From Arthrobacter ipis (GTDB lineage: Bacteria > Actinomycetota > Actinomycetes > Actinomycetales > Micrococcaceae): a stretch of DNA of 64,000 nt. How positions within the stretch are numbered: position 1 is the stretch's first letter; each line of letters begins with the position of its first letter. This document shows positions 24,723 to 32,638 of this stretch, one piece after another. The translations under genes were made by a program, and so were the position numbers. Under the pieces are notes generated by a model that saw nothing but the letters and a program-made list of their open reading frames with translations, ran no database searches and was not told the DNA's origin. The stretch spans positions 772,756-836,755 of the forward strand of contig NZ_JAAOXD010000001.1 in the NCBI RefSeq assembly GCF_014694315.1, written 5' to 3'.

Positions 24723-25226
24723 ATGAACGCCCAAACCCTCGTGACCGTCCTGTGCGGCCTGGCCATCCTGGTTGGCGTTGCCGGCACCGTCATCCCTGTC
24801 CTGCCCGGCAGTTTCCTGATCGGCCTGAGCCTGTTGGCGTGGGCAATCTGGGGCGGCGAGGGCGTGACCGGCTGGGTGGTTTTCGCCGTGGGCATGGTGT
24901 TTGTGCTGGCAGGCATGGCGGCCAGCGCCGTCCTCGCCGGCCGCAAACTGAAGGAGCACCGGATTCCCAACCGGAGCGTCGCCGTCGGGGTTGTGCTGGG
25001 CATTGCCGGCATGTTCGTCATTCCCGTGGTGGGCCTGTTCGTGGGCTTTGCCGCCGGGCTGCTGCTCAGCGAAGTCCTGCGCACGCGCAACTTCCGGGCC
25101 GCCCTGACCTCCAGCTGGGCCGCCCTGAAGGCCACGGGCCTGGGAATGCTCGCTGAGTTCGGCCTGGCCTGCCTCGCCGCCAGCACCTGGGTGGTGGGCG
25201 TCTGGGTGGGTGCCGCTTCGGCTTAG
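24723..25226 (+). CDS. DUF456 membrane protein
   Basis: A 167-residue integral membrane protein of the DUF456 family. Four to five hydrophobic segments are present (VLCGLAILVGVAGTVIPV, GSFLIGLSLLAWAIWG, VVFAVGMVFVLAGMAA, VVLGIAGMFVIPVVGLFVG). A Gly-rich loop GFAAGLLLSEVLRTR follows, as seen in the family. The biochemical role is unknown. TAGACT (24711-24716) ends six bases before the ATG, indicating a leaderless transcript. It is followed 26 bases later by a helical-repeat protein on the same strand. Confidence 0.85.
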   Translation: MNAQTLVTVLCGLAILVGVAGTVIPVLPGSFLIGLSLLAWAIWGGEGVTGWVVFAVGMVFVLAGMAASAVLAGRKLKEHRIPNRSVAVGVVLGIAGMFVIPVVGLFVGFAAGLLLSEVLRTRNFRAALTSSWAALKATGLGMLAEFGLACLAASTWVVGVWVGAASA

Positions 25227-25252
25227 TTCCGTCCGGCTATTAGCATGGTGGA

Positions 25253-26215
25253 ATGAGCGCGGGGGAGTTTTCAGGACCGATCTACCGCGACACGCGCGAC
25301 CTCACACCCTTCGGCGGCGGCAAGGTCCGCACCCCGGTGCGCGAAATAGCCGAGGGCATGGGCGGGCTGATCCATGGGGTCCTCGGGGGAGGGGACTCCC
25401 GGATCAGCGTGGACGGCAGCGTTCCGCGGCTCAAGCTGCTGCCCGGCAAAGCGGCCAGGACCGTGTACGACGCCATCTTCTCCAACACCGACCCCAACAG
25501 GCTCATCGCCGCCGGCCGCGCCTATCCCGGCTGGGCCGGGCTCTGCTGCGTGATGGCCGGTCTGCTTGCCTACAAGCAGGGCGGTTACCTGAGGGCCGCG
25601 GAGCTCCTGCAGCGCGGCCTTTCCATCAGGAACGACGACGAGGCGAACCAGTTCGCCGCCAGTTACCTCACGCACGTGGTCACCCGGGTGGAGGTGGCCG
25701 AACGCGTCGTGGTGCCGGTGCTGTTCAGCGAGGAGTCGGTTTTCCTTGCGCTCTCCCATTCCCTTCGGGAAACGGGACAGACCGAGGCGGCCCTTGAAAC
25801 GCTGGTAAGGCTGCCGCCATCCTTGCCCACCGCGCTGGCGAGGTGCGCGCTCGCCGCAGCCCTGGGCAGGGACCAAGAGGTGGTGGTCTGGACCGAGGGC
25901 CTGCTGAACGCCGACGACCTGTCGGCGGCGCTGCTTCTGATCCGGGCCCGTTCGCTCCGACGGCTCGGTGCCCACAGCCAGGCCCAGCAGGCACTCAAGG
26001 AAGTCCTGCGGCGGCAGAAGACCAGCCTGTCCCTGCGCAACGACGCCCTGACCGACCGCGCCCTGATACTGCTGGACAACGGGCGGAAGTCACTCAACCC
26101 GCGGGACTGGCAGCGAAGCAAACAGGCGCAGCTCGAAACCTTCGAGGTCATCCGCAAGGACATCGAAGCTCGCCGGGCGTGGGAACAGAAGTGGAAGCAG
26201 TTCGGCGGGGACTGA
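25253..26215 (+). CDS. TPR-like helical repeat protein of unknown function
   Basis: A 320-residue soluble protein. The first 70 residues are unique and include YRDTRDLTPFGGGKVRTP. From about residue 85 on it is almost all alpha-helical, with paired helices of TPR spacing (GYLRAAELLQRGLSIRND, TEAALETLVRLPPSLPTA, HSQAQQALKEVLRRQ). No catalytic motif, signal peptide or membrane helix is seen. The name of the family is not recognised. The gene follows DUF456 closely and may be co-transcribed with it. A protein-interaction or scaffold role is plausible but is inference only. Confidence 0.7.
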   Translation: MSAGEFSGPIYRDTRDLTPFGGGKVRTPVREIAEGMGGLIHGVLGGGDSRISVDGSVPRLKLLPGKAARTVYDAIFSNTDPNRLIAAGRAYPGWAGLCCVMAGLLAYKQGGYLRAAELLQRGLSIRNDDEANQFAASYLTHVVTRVEVAERVVVPVLFSEESVFLALSHSLRETGQTEAALETLVRLPPSLPTALARCALAAALGRDQEVVVWTEGLLNADDLSAALLLIRARSLRRLGAHSQAQQALKEVLRRQKTSLSLRNDALTDRALILLDNGRKSLNPRDWQRSKQAQLETFEVIRKDIEARRAWEQKWKQFGGD

Positions 26216-26241
26216 AGCTTGCTCCTGTGCGTGGCGGGCTC

Positions 26242-26270
26242 TTGTGGGTAGTACAGGGCCGCGATACAAC
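26242..26270 (+). promoter_or_regulatory. Promoter of the NTF2-like gene
   Basis: TTGTGG (26242-26247) and TACAAC (26265-26270) are spaced by 17 bases. The -10 ends six bases before the ATG at 26277, so the message is predicted to be leaderless. Confidence 0.55.
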
Positions 26271-26276
26271 GGACCC

Positions 26277-26636
26277 ATGACTGACGCAATCAGGCAGTGG
26301 ATGGAAAAGTACGTCGCAGCATGGACCACGAACGACCCCAACGACATCGGGGCGCTCTTCACCGAGGAGGCCGTGTACGCCACGCGGCCCTACGACCCCG
26401 ACCCGTGGCGCGGCCGCGAACAGATCGTGGACCACTGGATCGGGTCGGCCGACAAGCCGGAGGACTGGACATTCGAATGGTCCCTGCTGGGGTCCGACGG
26501 CGACCTCGCGTTCGTACAGGGCCGCACCTCGTACCTTGATGACCGCCCGAACTACGAGAACCTGTGGGTGATCCGGCTCGGTTCCGACGGGCGGGCATCA
26601 AGCTTCACTGAGTGGTTTATGGAGCAGAAGGTCTGA
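26277..26636 (+). CDS. NTF2-like/SnoaL-like protein
   Basis: A 119-residue protein of the NTF2-like superfamily (cone-shaped alpha+beta barrel). The opening helix (AIRQWMEKYVAAWTTNDPN) is followed by ALFTEEAVYATRP, DPWRGREQIVDHW and the beta sheet (WSLLGSDGDLAFVQGRTSY, WVIRLGSDGRASSFTEW). No enzymatic residue set can be assigned; members range from isomerases to ligand-binding proteins. The start is fixed by the leaderless promoter six bases upstream. It is convergent with the LysE-family gene. Confidence 0.82.
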   Translation: MTDAIRQWMEKYVAAWTTNDPNDIGALFTEEAVYATRPYDPDPWRGREQIVDHWIGSADKPEDWTFEWSLLGSDGDLAFVQGRTSYLDDRPNYENLWVIRLGSDGRASSFTEWFMEQKV

Positions 26637-26688
26637 GTCTTCAGCCGGCCCGGCTTCCGGGCGGGTTGGGTCCTACACGAAACTGCCT

Positions 26689-27336
26689 CTATACGAGTCT
26701 GCCCAGGGCCGGCAGCAGCTGCTCCGAGAGCAGCGCGGCGCCCAGGAGCACCATGATGATGCCGCTGGTCAGCGTCACGCGGCGGGCCGAGTTCGGCCGG
26801 GACTGCAGCAGTTTCCGCGACAGCAGGGCCACGCAGGTGTACACGAGGGCCGCGAGCACCACGAATGTCAGCCCCAGCAGTCCGGACTGTACCGGCACGG
26901 GCAGCGGCGCGTCGGAGCTGACGAACTGCGGCACGAGGGCCAGGAAGAACAGCAGGCCCTTGGGATTGATGCCGCTGGTCCCCATGCCCTGGAGGAAGGA
27001 CCGGAGCTGGTTCTGCCCCGGATTCCCGACGGCGGCAGCTGCCGTGAAGCTCGCACCGCGCCACGACCTGATGGTGATGGTCCCCAGCCACAGCAGGTAG
27101 ACGGCACCGGCCACAGTGATCCAGCCCAGCAGGCCCGGCATGCTTGCCAGGACTGCTGCGAGTCCGGCGACCATCAGCACGGTGTGCAGCACGTAACCGC
27201 TGCACAGCCCCGCCACGGCGGGCACGAAACTGCTGCGGCCCAGGCCTGCGGTGATGGAGTAGGCCCAGTCCACCCCCGGGGTGCAGGCGAGGGCGGCTGC
27301 GACCACGATAAACGCGAGGAAAAGCTGGGGATTCAT
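26689..27336 (-). CDS. LysE/RhtB-family exporter
   Basis: A 215-residue, six-helix exporter of the LysE/RhtB superfamily, which exports amino acids. MNPQLFLAFIVVAAALACTPG (written here only to its first segment), GLGRSSFVPAVAGLCSGY and SFLQGMGTSGINPKGLLFF are the characteristic segments. The substrate is not assignable. AGGAG precedes the ATG at 27336. It is divergent from an Lrp/AsnC regulator over 105 bases containing GCCTAGGC (27370-27377). That layout is typical of an amino-acid-responsive exporter pair. Confidence 0.9.
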   Translation of the reverse strand: MNPQLFLAFIVVAAALACTPGVDWAYSITAGLGRSSFVPAVAGLCSGYVLHTVLMVAGLAAVLASMPGLLGWITVAGAVYLLWLGTITIRSWRGASFTAAAAVGNPGQNQLRSFLQGMGTSGINPKGLLFFLALVPQFVSSDAPLPVPVQSGLLGLTFVVLAALVYTCVALLSRKLLQSRPNSARRVTLTSGIIMVLLGAALLSEQLLPALGRLV

Positions 27337-27441
27337 GGGCGGGCTCCTACATGGTGGGCTGTAAGAAAAGCCTAGGCAAAACGCAGCCAGAAGTGCTCTC
27401 CCTTTTCGCCCGGACCGCGGCCCTTGGGGTAAGATTCTTGC

Positions 27442-27897
27442 GTGATTGACCATATTGACAGAAGTATTTTGCGCCACCTCAAAGAGGACGGCAGAATTAC
27501 TGCCACGGCGCTGGCCGCCAAGGTGGGGCTCACCGTGGCACCCTGCCACCGCCGGCTCCGCGACCTCGAGCAGTCCGGCGTGATCCGCGGCTATAAAGCA
27601 GACATTGACCCGGCCGCCGTCGGGCTTGGTTTTGAGGCGATTGTGTTCGTGACGCTCCGGCAGGTGGACCGCCCCACCATGGAGATCTTCGAGAGCCGGG
27701 TGGCAGAGAACCCGAACATCGTGGAGGCGCAGCGGCTGTTCGGTTCCCCGGACTACCTGCTCAAGGTGATCGCTGCGGACCTGCCCTCCTACCAGCGTTT
27801 CTACGACAGTGAGCTGACGGTCCTTCCGGGCGTCGAACGGCTGACCTCAACCCTGGTGATGAAGAACCTGAAATCCAACGCAGGCCCGCCCGTCTGA
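27442..27897 (+). CDS. Lrp/AsnC-family regulator of the LysE exporter
   Basis: A 151-residue feast/famine regulator. The HTH is at residues 5-60 (RSILRHLKEDGRITAT, GLTVAPCHRRLRDLEQSG) and a RAM ligand domain follows (EAQRLFGSPDYLLKVIA). The GTG at 27442 follows TAAGAT (27430-27435) by six bases, so translation is leaderless. It probably activates or represses the divergent exporter in response to an amino acid. Such exporter-Lrp pairs are well known; the effector here is unknown. Confidence 0.92.
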   Translation: MIDHIDRSILRHLKEDGRITATALAAKVGLTVAPCHRRLRDLEQSGVIRGYKADIDPAAVGLGFEAIVFVTLRQVDRPTMEIFESRVAENPNIVEAQRLFGSPDYLLKVIAADLPSYQRFYDSELTVLPGVERLTSTLVMKNLKSNAGPPV

Positions 27898-27935
27898 GCA
27901 GGCCCGGGGCCTTTCCCGAACGCGAACGTTCCACT

Positions 27936-28001
27936 GGCGCGAACGGACACTTGAGGCCCCGAATCCGAGAGGATCTGGGGCCCCAAATATCCGTTCGCGC
28001 C
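27936..28001. repeat. Large palindrome, copy A, terminator of the metzincin gene
   Basis: Two 25-base arms (27936-27960 and 27977-28001) face each other across a 16-base loop. Both carry the core GCGAACGGA, with only three mismatches between them. All three mismatches become G-U pairs in minus-strand RNA but C-A pairs in plus-strand RNA. The element therefore fits a terminator for the minus-strand metzincin gene, whose stop is 17 bases away. The same core occurs in the palindrome at 39678-39727 and as a half-site at 1584-1596. Confidence 0.75.
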
Positions 28002-28017
28002 TAACTGTCTCCCGTGC

Positions 28018-30735
28018 TCAGCGGGGGTTCAGCACGACGTTCTGGAAGCCGCCCTGCCCGGTGCCGGTGTGGAGCCAGAGTGCCCCGTCGGCCGACACGG
28101 AGACGACATTCGGGTTACCGGTTCCGGCGAAGCGGCCCACGCTGGCGAAGGTGGTGAAGGAATTCCAGCCGGTGCCGAGCTGCGTGGGGGCGAGGAAGCC
28201 GGAGGCGCCGCTGCCGGGGTAGAGCCAGAGCGTGCCGTCCGATGCACGCGCCATCAGGTCGGCCTTGCCGTCGCCGTTGAAGTCGTTGCCCGCAACGACT
28301 TGGCTGAAGCCTGACCAGCCGGAGCCGATCTGCTTCCGCGGGAGGAAGCCGCCCGTCCCACTGCCGGGGTAGAGCCACAGCCTGCCGTCCGGGGACTGGG
28401 CGATGATGTCCGTCCTTCCGTCACCGGAGAAGTCGCCGGGAGCAACGATCCGCGAGAAGGCCTGCCAGCCGCTGCCGATCCTCTTCGGTGCCTGGAAGAG
28501 ACCGGTTCCGTTGGAGGGATAGAGCCAGAGCGAGCCGTCCGGTTTCCGGGCCACGAGGTCAGGGCCGCCAGCGCCGTTGAAGTTTCCGGCGGAGACCACC
28601 TGGTCGAAGGTCTGCCAGCCGGTGCCGATCTGCCGGGAGGTGCGGAACCCGCCCGAGCCGTTGCCGGGGTAGAGCCGCAGGGCGCTCTGAACCGTGCGGG
28701 CCAGGATGTCGGGCTTGCCGTCGCCGTCGAAATCGCCGGCTTCCCAGACCTGGCTGAGGCCGCCCCAGCCGGTGCCGATCTTCAGCTTGGTCGCGAAGCC
28801 ACCGCTGCCGCTGCCGGCGTACGCGGTGATCGCCCCACTGGCGCTGGCCGACAGGACGTCCGTTTGACCGTCAGAGGTGAAGTCCTGGCCCGCGATCAGC
28901 TCCGTGCTGGCCCATCCGGTGGCCAGCGTCCGCCGTGCCAGGAAACCTCCGGTTCCGTTGCCCGGGTACAGGTAGACGGTCCCGGTGCTGCTGCGGGCGA
29001 GCAGGCCGGGGCCGGTGGCGAGCCCTCCTGCTGCCGTCACGGCGGTGAAACTCTGCCAGCCGGAGCCAATCTGCCTGGACGGCAGGAACCCGCCCGTACC
29101 GTTTCCGGGGTACAGCCACAGGGTTCCGTCGGAGCGCATGGCCAGCAGGTCGCGGCGCTGGTCGCCGTCGAAATCACCGGGTGCGATGATGCGCTTGAAG
29201 CCCGCCCAACCGGAACCGATCTGCTGGCGGGCCAGGAACCCTCCCATTCCGTTTCCGGGATACAGCCACAGTGCTCCGTCGGACGTCCGGGCAACGAGGT
29301 CCGTTTTGCCGTCCCCGTTGAAGTCGCCGTTGCCGAGGACCAGGTTGAAGGCATCCCAGCCGGAACCGATTCTGGCCGGGGTGCCGATCTTGTTTCCACC
29401 CAGGCCGGGCAGCAGCAGCAGCGAACCGTCGGCTTCGCGGGACATGACATCTGCCTGGCCGTCCCCGTTGAAATCACCAGCGGAGAACTGGATCTTGGTG
29501 TGCAGGGCGGGGTCGGCGTCGATGGTGACGGTGGCGGACGTAGATGTCACGGATTTGATGCTGACGCGTGTTCCCGCGTGCGTCACAAAAGTCTGGCCGG
29601 CCTGCCAGGTGTGGTTGGTGGCGTAGTACCCGCTGAACGGAACGGTGGACGGCATCAGGGCCAGCGAGGACGAGGGGGTGGCGCCGCCCCGCTGGACCAC
29701 CTTCACGCCCCGGTTGCCGGCGGGCCCGCTGGCCAGGTAGTCGTCGTAGCCGACCGGCTGGCGGAGCTCCAGGTAGTAGACCTCCCGGCTGACCGGATCT
29801 GTGAACTTCACGGCGCGGTAGGCCAGCTTCGTGTCACCCCAGGGCTTCAGTGTGTAGCTCTTCACGCCGGAAGCCACACCGATGTCGCGGACGTCCGTGC
29901 CATTGCCCAGGCCCCTGGCTTCCCAGAACGGCGAACTGATCACCGGCATGCTGTAGCTGGACAGTCCCATCAGGTCGGTGCTGTCGCCATATTCGCGGAT
30001 ATAGCAGGAGGAGTCGGTGAACTGCCCGGTGCTGGTGACGCCCACATCCGAAACGCCGCTGCCGCACTGCAGGGCGTCGGCATGCATGGACCCCAGGACG
30101 TGCCCGAACTCGTGCGCGATCACGCTGCTGGTGAAGCCGCTGATCTTCGGCATCAGCACCCGCCCGCTGTTGCCGTTGCTGCTGAAGCCGGCGCCAAGGG
30201 CGCCGCCGGAGAGCGTGGCGCTGGGCACAAAGATCACCAGCGCCTTGTTGGCGCTGTAGGTCCACTTCAGCTCGCTCGTGATCTTGTTGATCATGTCGTA
30301 GTACGAGTCGGTCGACCTCGCCGTCTTGGAGTCCCAAGTGGCCCGCTCGGTAACGGTCATGGAGATGCGGCCGGCGGACATCGCCTTCCAGTAGTTGCTG
30401 GAGGCCGTCACGGCCGTTTCGGCCTGGGCCATCGGAACGACGGACTTGTTATCGAGGAGGGTCGCCACGACGAGTTTGACCGTGATTGGAACGGGAGCGG
30501 TCACCCCCGCCTCGGTCTGCAGCGCCAGTCCGGCAGGCGGCCCGTCCGCCGGCACGCCCGGCGCGGATTCGTATCCGTGGTGCTCCTGTTCCGTCGGGGA
30601 CTCCACCGGCAGTGCAGTGCTGCCCGCGGCAGGATCTGTGGCAGCCACCGAGGCGGCGGCGGGAAGTGAGACGAAGCCCGCGGCGAGAACCAGCAAGCCG
30701 GTGACCGACGCGATTGAACGGGTAAAAGAGCGCAT
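28018..30735 (-). CDS. Secreted metzincin metalloprotease with FG-GAP-like repeats
   Basis: A 905-residue exported protein. The signal peptide is residues 1-32 (VTGLLVLAAGFVSLPAAA). A zinc-protease domain follows at about 75-400: HEFGHVLGSMH puts the zinc ligands at His208, His212 and His218 and the catalytic Glu at 209, with a Met-turn near Met256 (STDLMGLSS). The second half (28018-29478) is ten units of 47-50 residues with the pattern GDFNGDGKTD then LWLYPGNG and GF.. IGSGW, the FG-GAP/VCBS type of calcium-binding beta-propeller. The ninth and second copies are closest to consensus, and the fourth is degenerate. Family M11 or a relative is likely. The role could be hydrolysis of surface or environmental protein. 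Confidence 0.9.
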   Translation of the reverse strand: MRSFTRSIASVTGLLVLAAGFVSLPAAASVAATDPAAGSTALPVESPTEQEHHGYESAPGVPADGPPAGLALQTEAGVTAPVPITVKLVVATLLDNKSVVPMAQAETAVTASSNYWKAMSAGRISMTVTERATWDSKTARSTDSYYDMINKITSELKWTYSANKALVIFVPSATLSGGALGAGFSSNGNSGRVLMPKISGFTSSVIAHEFGHVLGSMHADALQCGSGVSDVGVTSTGQFTDSSCYIREYGDSTDLMGLSSYSMPVISSPFWEARGLGNGTDVRDIGVASGVKSYTLKPWGDTKLAYRAVKFTDPVSREVYYLELRQPVGYDDYLASGPAGNRGVKVVQRGGATPSSSLALMPSTVPFSGYYATNHTWQAGQTFVTHAGTRVSIKSVTSTSATVTIDADPALHTKIQFSAGDFNGDGQADVMSREADGSLLLLPGLGGNKIGTPARIGSGWDAFNLVLGNGDFNGDGKTDLVARTSDGALWLYPGNGMGGFLARQQIGSGWAGFKRIIAPGDFDGDQRRDLLAMRSDGTLWLYPGNGTGGFLPSRQIGSGWQSFTAVTAAGGLATGPGLLARSSTGTVYLYPGNGTGGFLARRTLATGWASTELIAGQDFTSDGQTDVLSASASGAITAYAGSGSGGFATKLKIGTGWGGLSQVWEAGDFDGDGKPDILARTVQSALRLYPGNGSGGFRTSRQIGTGWQTFDQVVSAGNFNGAGGPDLVARKPDGSLWLYPSNGTGLFQAPKRIGSGWQAFSRIVAPGDFSGDGRTDIIAQSPDGRLWLYPGSGTGGFLPRKQIGSGWSGFSQVVAGNDFNGDGKADLMARASDGTLWLYPGSGASGFLAPTQLGTGWNSFTTFASVGRFAGTGNPNVVSVSADGALWLHTGTGQGGFQNVVLNPR

Positions 30736-30920
30736 TGAGTTCCTTATTGAGACCGACCCCCCGGCGGAGACCCCGAGTGAACAACGCACCCGCTGCGTGC
30801 CCAGTGCTGCGGCAGATGCGGAATCAGGCTACAGTCGCCACCGCAGGACAGCCGCCGGAATATCCGCAGTTTTCGCCAATGATTTGCGCAGTATCGGAGC
30901 GCCAGTCCAAGGGGGGTTAG

Positions 30921-31388
30921 TCAGTGCTCTAGGAGGCCCGTAGTCCGGTACGGAATCACCTCGCGCAGGAACATGCTGGTGGACGTTCGCACGATTCCCG
31001 GGCACAGCCGGATCTCCTCGGAGACCCGGTAAAGGTCATCAGGGCTGGTGGCCACCACCCGGATCAGCAGGTCCGTGTCGCCGGCAGGGGCGTGGCATTC
31101 CAGTACTTCCGGGATTTCGCGCAGCGCAGCAATGGCCTCATTGAGGTGACTCTGGTCCAGTTCGGCGCTGACCGCGGCGGCAACGCCGCGGCCCAACGCT
31201 GCAGGCAGTACACGGCTGCTGTTGGGCCGGAGAGCGCCCGACGCCGTCATCCGCTCCAGGCGCGACTGTACAGTTCCGCGGGCCAGGCCCAGCCTCTGGG
31301 ACAGGACCATGATGGGCAGCCGCGGATCCTCGTCCAAGGCCGAAAGGATCCTCCGGTCGGTGGCGTCGAGCTCCTGCAATCTGATCAC
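30921..31388 (-). CDS. Second Lrp/AsnC-family regulator
   Basis: A 155-residue regulator. The HTH spans residues 5-60 (LDATDRRILSALDEDPRLP, LGLARGTVQSRLERM) and the RAM ligand domain follows (ECHAPAGDTDLLIRVVA). The GTG at 31388 is chosen because the family begins at LDxxDxxIL. A perfect 8-3-8 palindrome lies 25-43 bases upstream, its probable autoregulatory operator. No target gene is attached: the neighbours are the metzincin gene and gluQ. It may regulate gluQ or distant genes. Confidence 0.9.
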   Translation of the reverse strand: MIRLQELDATDRRILSALDEDPRLPIMVLSQRLGLARGTVQSRLERMTASGALRPNSSRVLPAALGRGVAAAVSAELDQSHLNEAIAALREIPEVLECHAPAGDTDLLIRVVATSPDDLYRVSEEIRLCPGIVRTSTSMFLREVIPYRTTGLLEH

Positions 31389-31412
31389 TCCCTGTCCTGT
31401 TCGGGCGCTACA

Positions 31413-31431
31413 ACTGGTCAGATTGACCAGT
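31413..31431 (-). promoter_or_regulatory. Lrp operator
   Basis: ACTGGTCA-GAT-TGACCAGT is a perfect palindrome of 8-bp arms with a three-base spacer, 25 bases upstream of the Lrp GTG at 31388. It is the clearest operator candidate in the gap between Lrp and gluQ. Confidence 0.65.
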
Positions 31432-31659
31432 CGGTTCAGCCTCCGTTGCGCCAACTGTAAGTCTTCTGCTCAGATAGTGGCAACGCAGGCAACGGTTACC
31501 CCCGCAGCCAGCAGGCTACAGGCTTCCGGCACACCACCCGGCCCCCTGGACCACGCTTCCCGCGAGGAGGCAGCCGCTGATTGACACTTGTTCACGCATT
31601 CGTCTTTCCGCAGGAGTGCCTCGAATTCCGGAACGCAGTTCCCTTCAGGACAGGCACGG

Positions 31660-31722
31660 CAAGAGCCCCTGAGCCACCGATCCCCGGCCAACGCCCGGAG
31701 CGCGGTAGCTGAGGGGCTCTTG
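31660..31722. promoter_or_regulatory. Long-range inverted repeat upstream of gluQ
   Basis: CAAGAGCCCCTGAGC (31660-31674) pairs with 31708-31722 with one mismatch, across a 33-base loop that contains CCCCGG and other GC-rich stretches. It ends 13 bases before the -10 box of gluQ. It may be a terminator for readthrough or a weak hairpin. The 359-base gap 31389-31747 holds nothing else beyond the Lrp operator and the gluQ promoter. Confidence 0.4.
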
Positions 31723-31747
31723 TGGTGTTCGGCATAGGGTGGATGGC

Positions 31748-32629
31748 ATGACTTGCGCTGGCCGCTTCGCACCGAGCCCGTCCGGTGAGCTCCATGTGGG
31801 AAACCTCCGGACGGCAATCCTTGCCTGGCTCTTTGCCCGTTCCACAGGACGGCGGTTTCTGCTGCGCGTTGAGGACCTCGACCGCGCGCGGGCAGGGGCT
31901 GAGGCAGTGCAACTGCGCGACCTGGCGGCCGTCGGAGTGACCTGGGACGGTGCGGTGGTGCGCCAGACGGACCGCGAACCGCTGTACACGGCGGCCATCG
32001 GACGGCTGGCCGCCGCCGGACTGACGTACGAATGCTTCTGCACCCGCCGTGAGATCCAAGAGGCACCCTCGGCGCCGCACGCACCGCAGGGAGCCTATCC
32101 CGGCACATGCAGAAGATTGTCAGCGGCGGAGCTCGAGTTCAAGCGGTCCACCCGTCCGGCAGCGATCCGGCTGCGTTCCTCTGTGGACGAGTGGACGGTG
32201 GAGGACGTGCTGCACGGGACGTTCACGGGAGTGGTGGACGACTTTGTCCTGCGCCGGAACGACGGTGTGACCGCATACAACTTGGCCGTCGTCGTGGATG
32301 ATGCCGAGCAAGGCATAGACCAGGTGGTCCGCGGCGATGACCTCTTGCCGTCCACCCCGCGGCAGGCATACCTGGCCTCACTGCTATCTATGCCCGTTCC
32401 GGAATATGCGCACGTGCCGCTGGTGGTGAACGCCCACGGCGCCCGACTGGCCAAACGCGATGGCGCGGTGACCCTGGGCGACCTGGCCGCCGTCGGAGTC
32501 CACGCGGAAGCCGCGCAGCGCATCATTTTGGAGTCGCTGGGCCTCCCCGGCGCATCCCTGGAAGCGGCTCTCAAAGAGTTTTCTGGCGCCAGCCTGCCGC
32601 GTGGTCCGTGGGTTTGGCCGGGGGTGTAG
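31748..32629 (+). CDS. gluQ: Glutamyl-Q tRNA(Asp) synthetase
   Basis: A truncated class I glutamyl-tRNA synthetase paralogue of 293 residues that attaches glutamate to queuosine at position 34 of tRNA-Asp. The HIGH-like motif lies in RFAPSPSGELHVGNLRTA (residues 6-23). The zinc-binding residues Cys96, Cys98, Tyr117 and Cys121 are present (ECFCTRRE, YPGTCRR). The KMSKS-like loop is KRDGAVTL. The anticodon-binding half of a full GluRS is missing, as expected. TAGGGT at 31735-31740 ends seven bases before the ATG at 31748, which fixes that start over the GTG at 31739. It is isolated, not next to dksA as in E. coli. Confidence 0.92.
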   Translation: MTCAGRFAPSPSGELHVGNLRTAILAWLFARSTGRRFLLRVEDLDRARAGAEAVQLRDLAAVGVTWDGAVVRQTDREPLYTAAIGRLAAAGLTYECFCTRREIQEAPSAPHAPQGAYPGTCRRLSAAELEFKRSTRPAAIRLRSSVDEWTVEDVLHGTFTGVVDDFVLRRNDGVTAYNLAVVVDDAEQGIDQVVRGDDLLPSTPRQAYLASLLSMPVPEYAHVPLVVNAHGARLAKRDGAVTLGDLAAVGVHAEAAQRIILESLGLPGASLEAALKEFSGASLPRGPWVWPGV

Positions 32630-32638
32630 CGGAGCGCA

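Noticed and set aside
28864..30669. 601-residue open frame on the plus strand
   Set aside because: Antisense to the metzincin gene, Gly/Ala/His-rich, no family pattern; a shadow of the coding strand.
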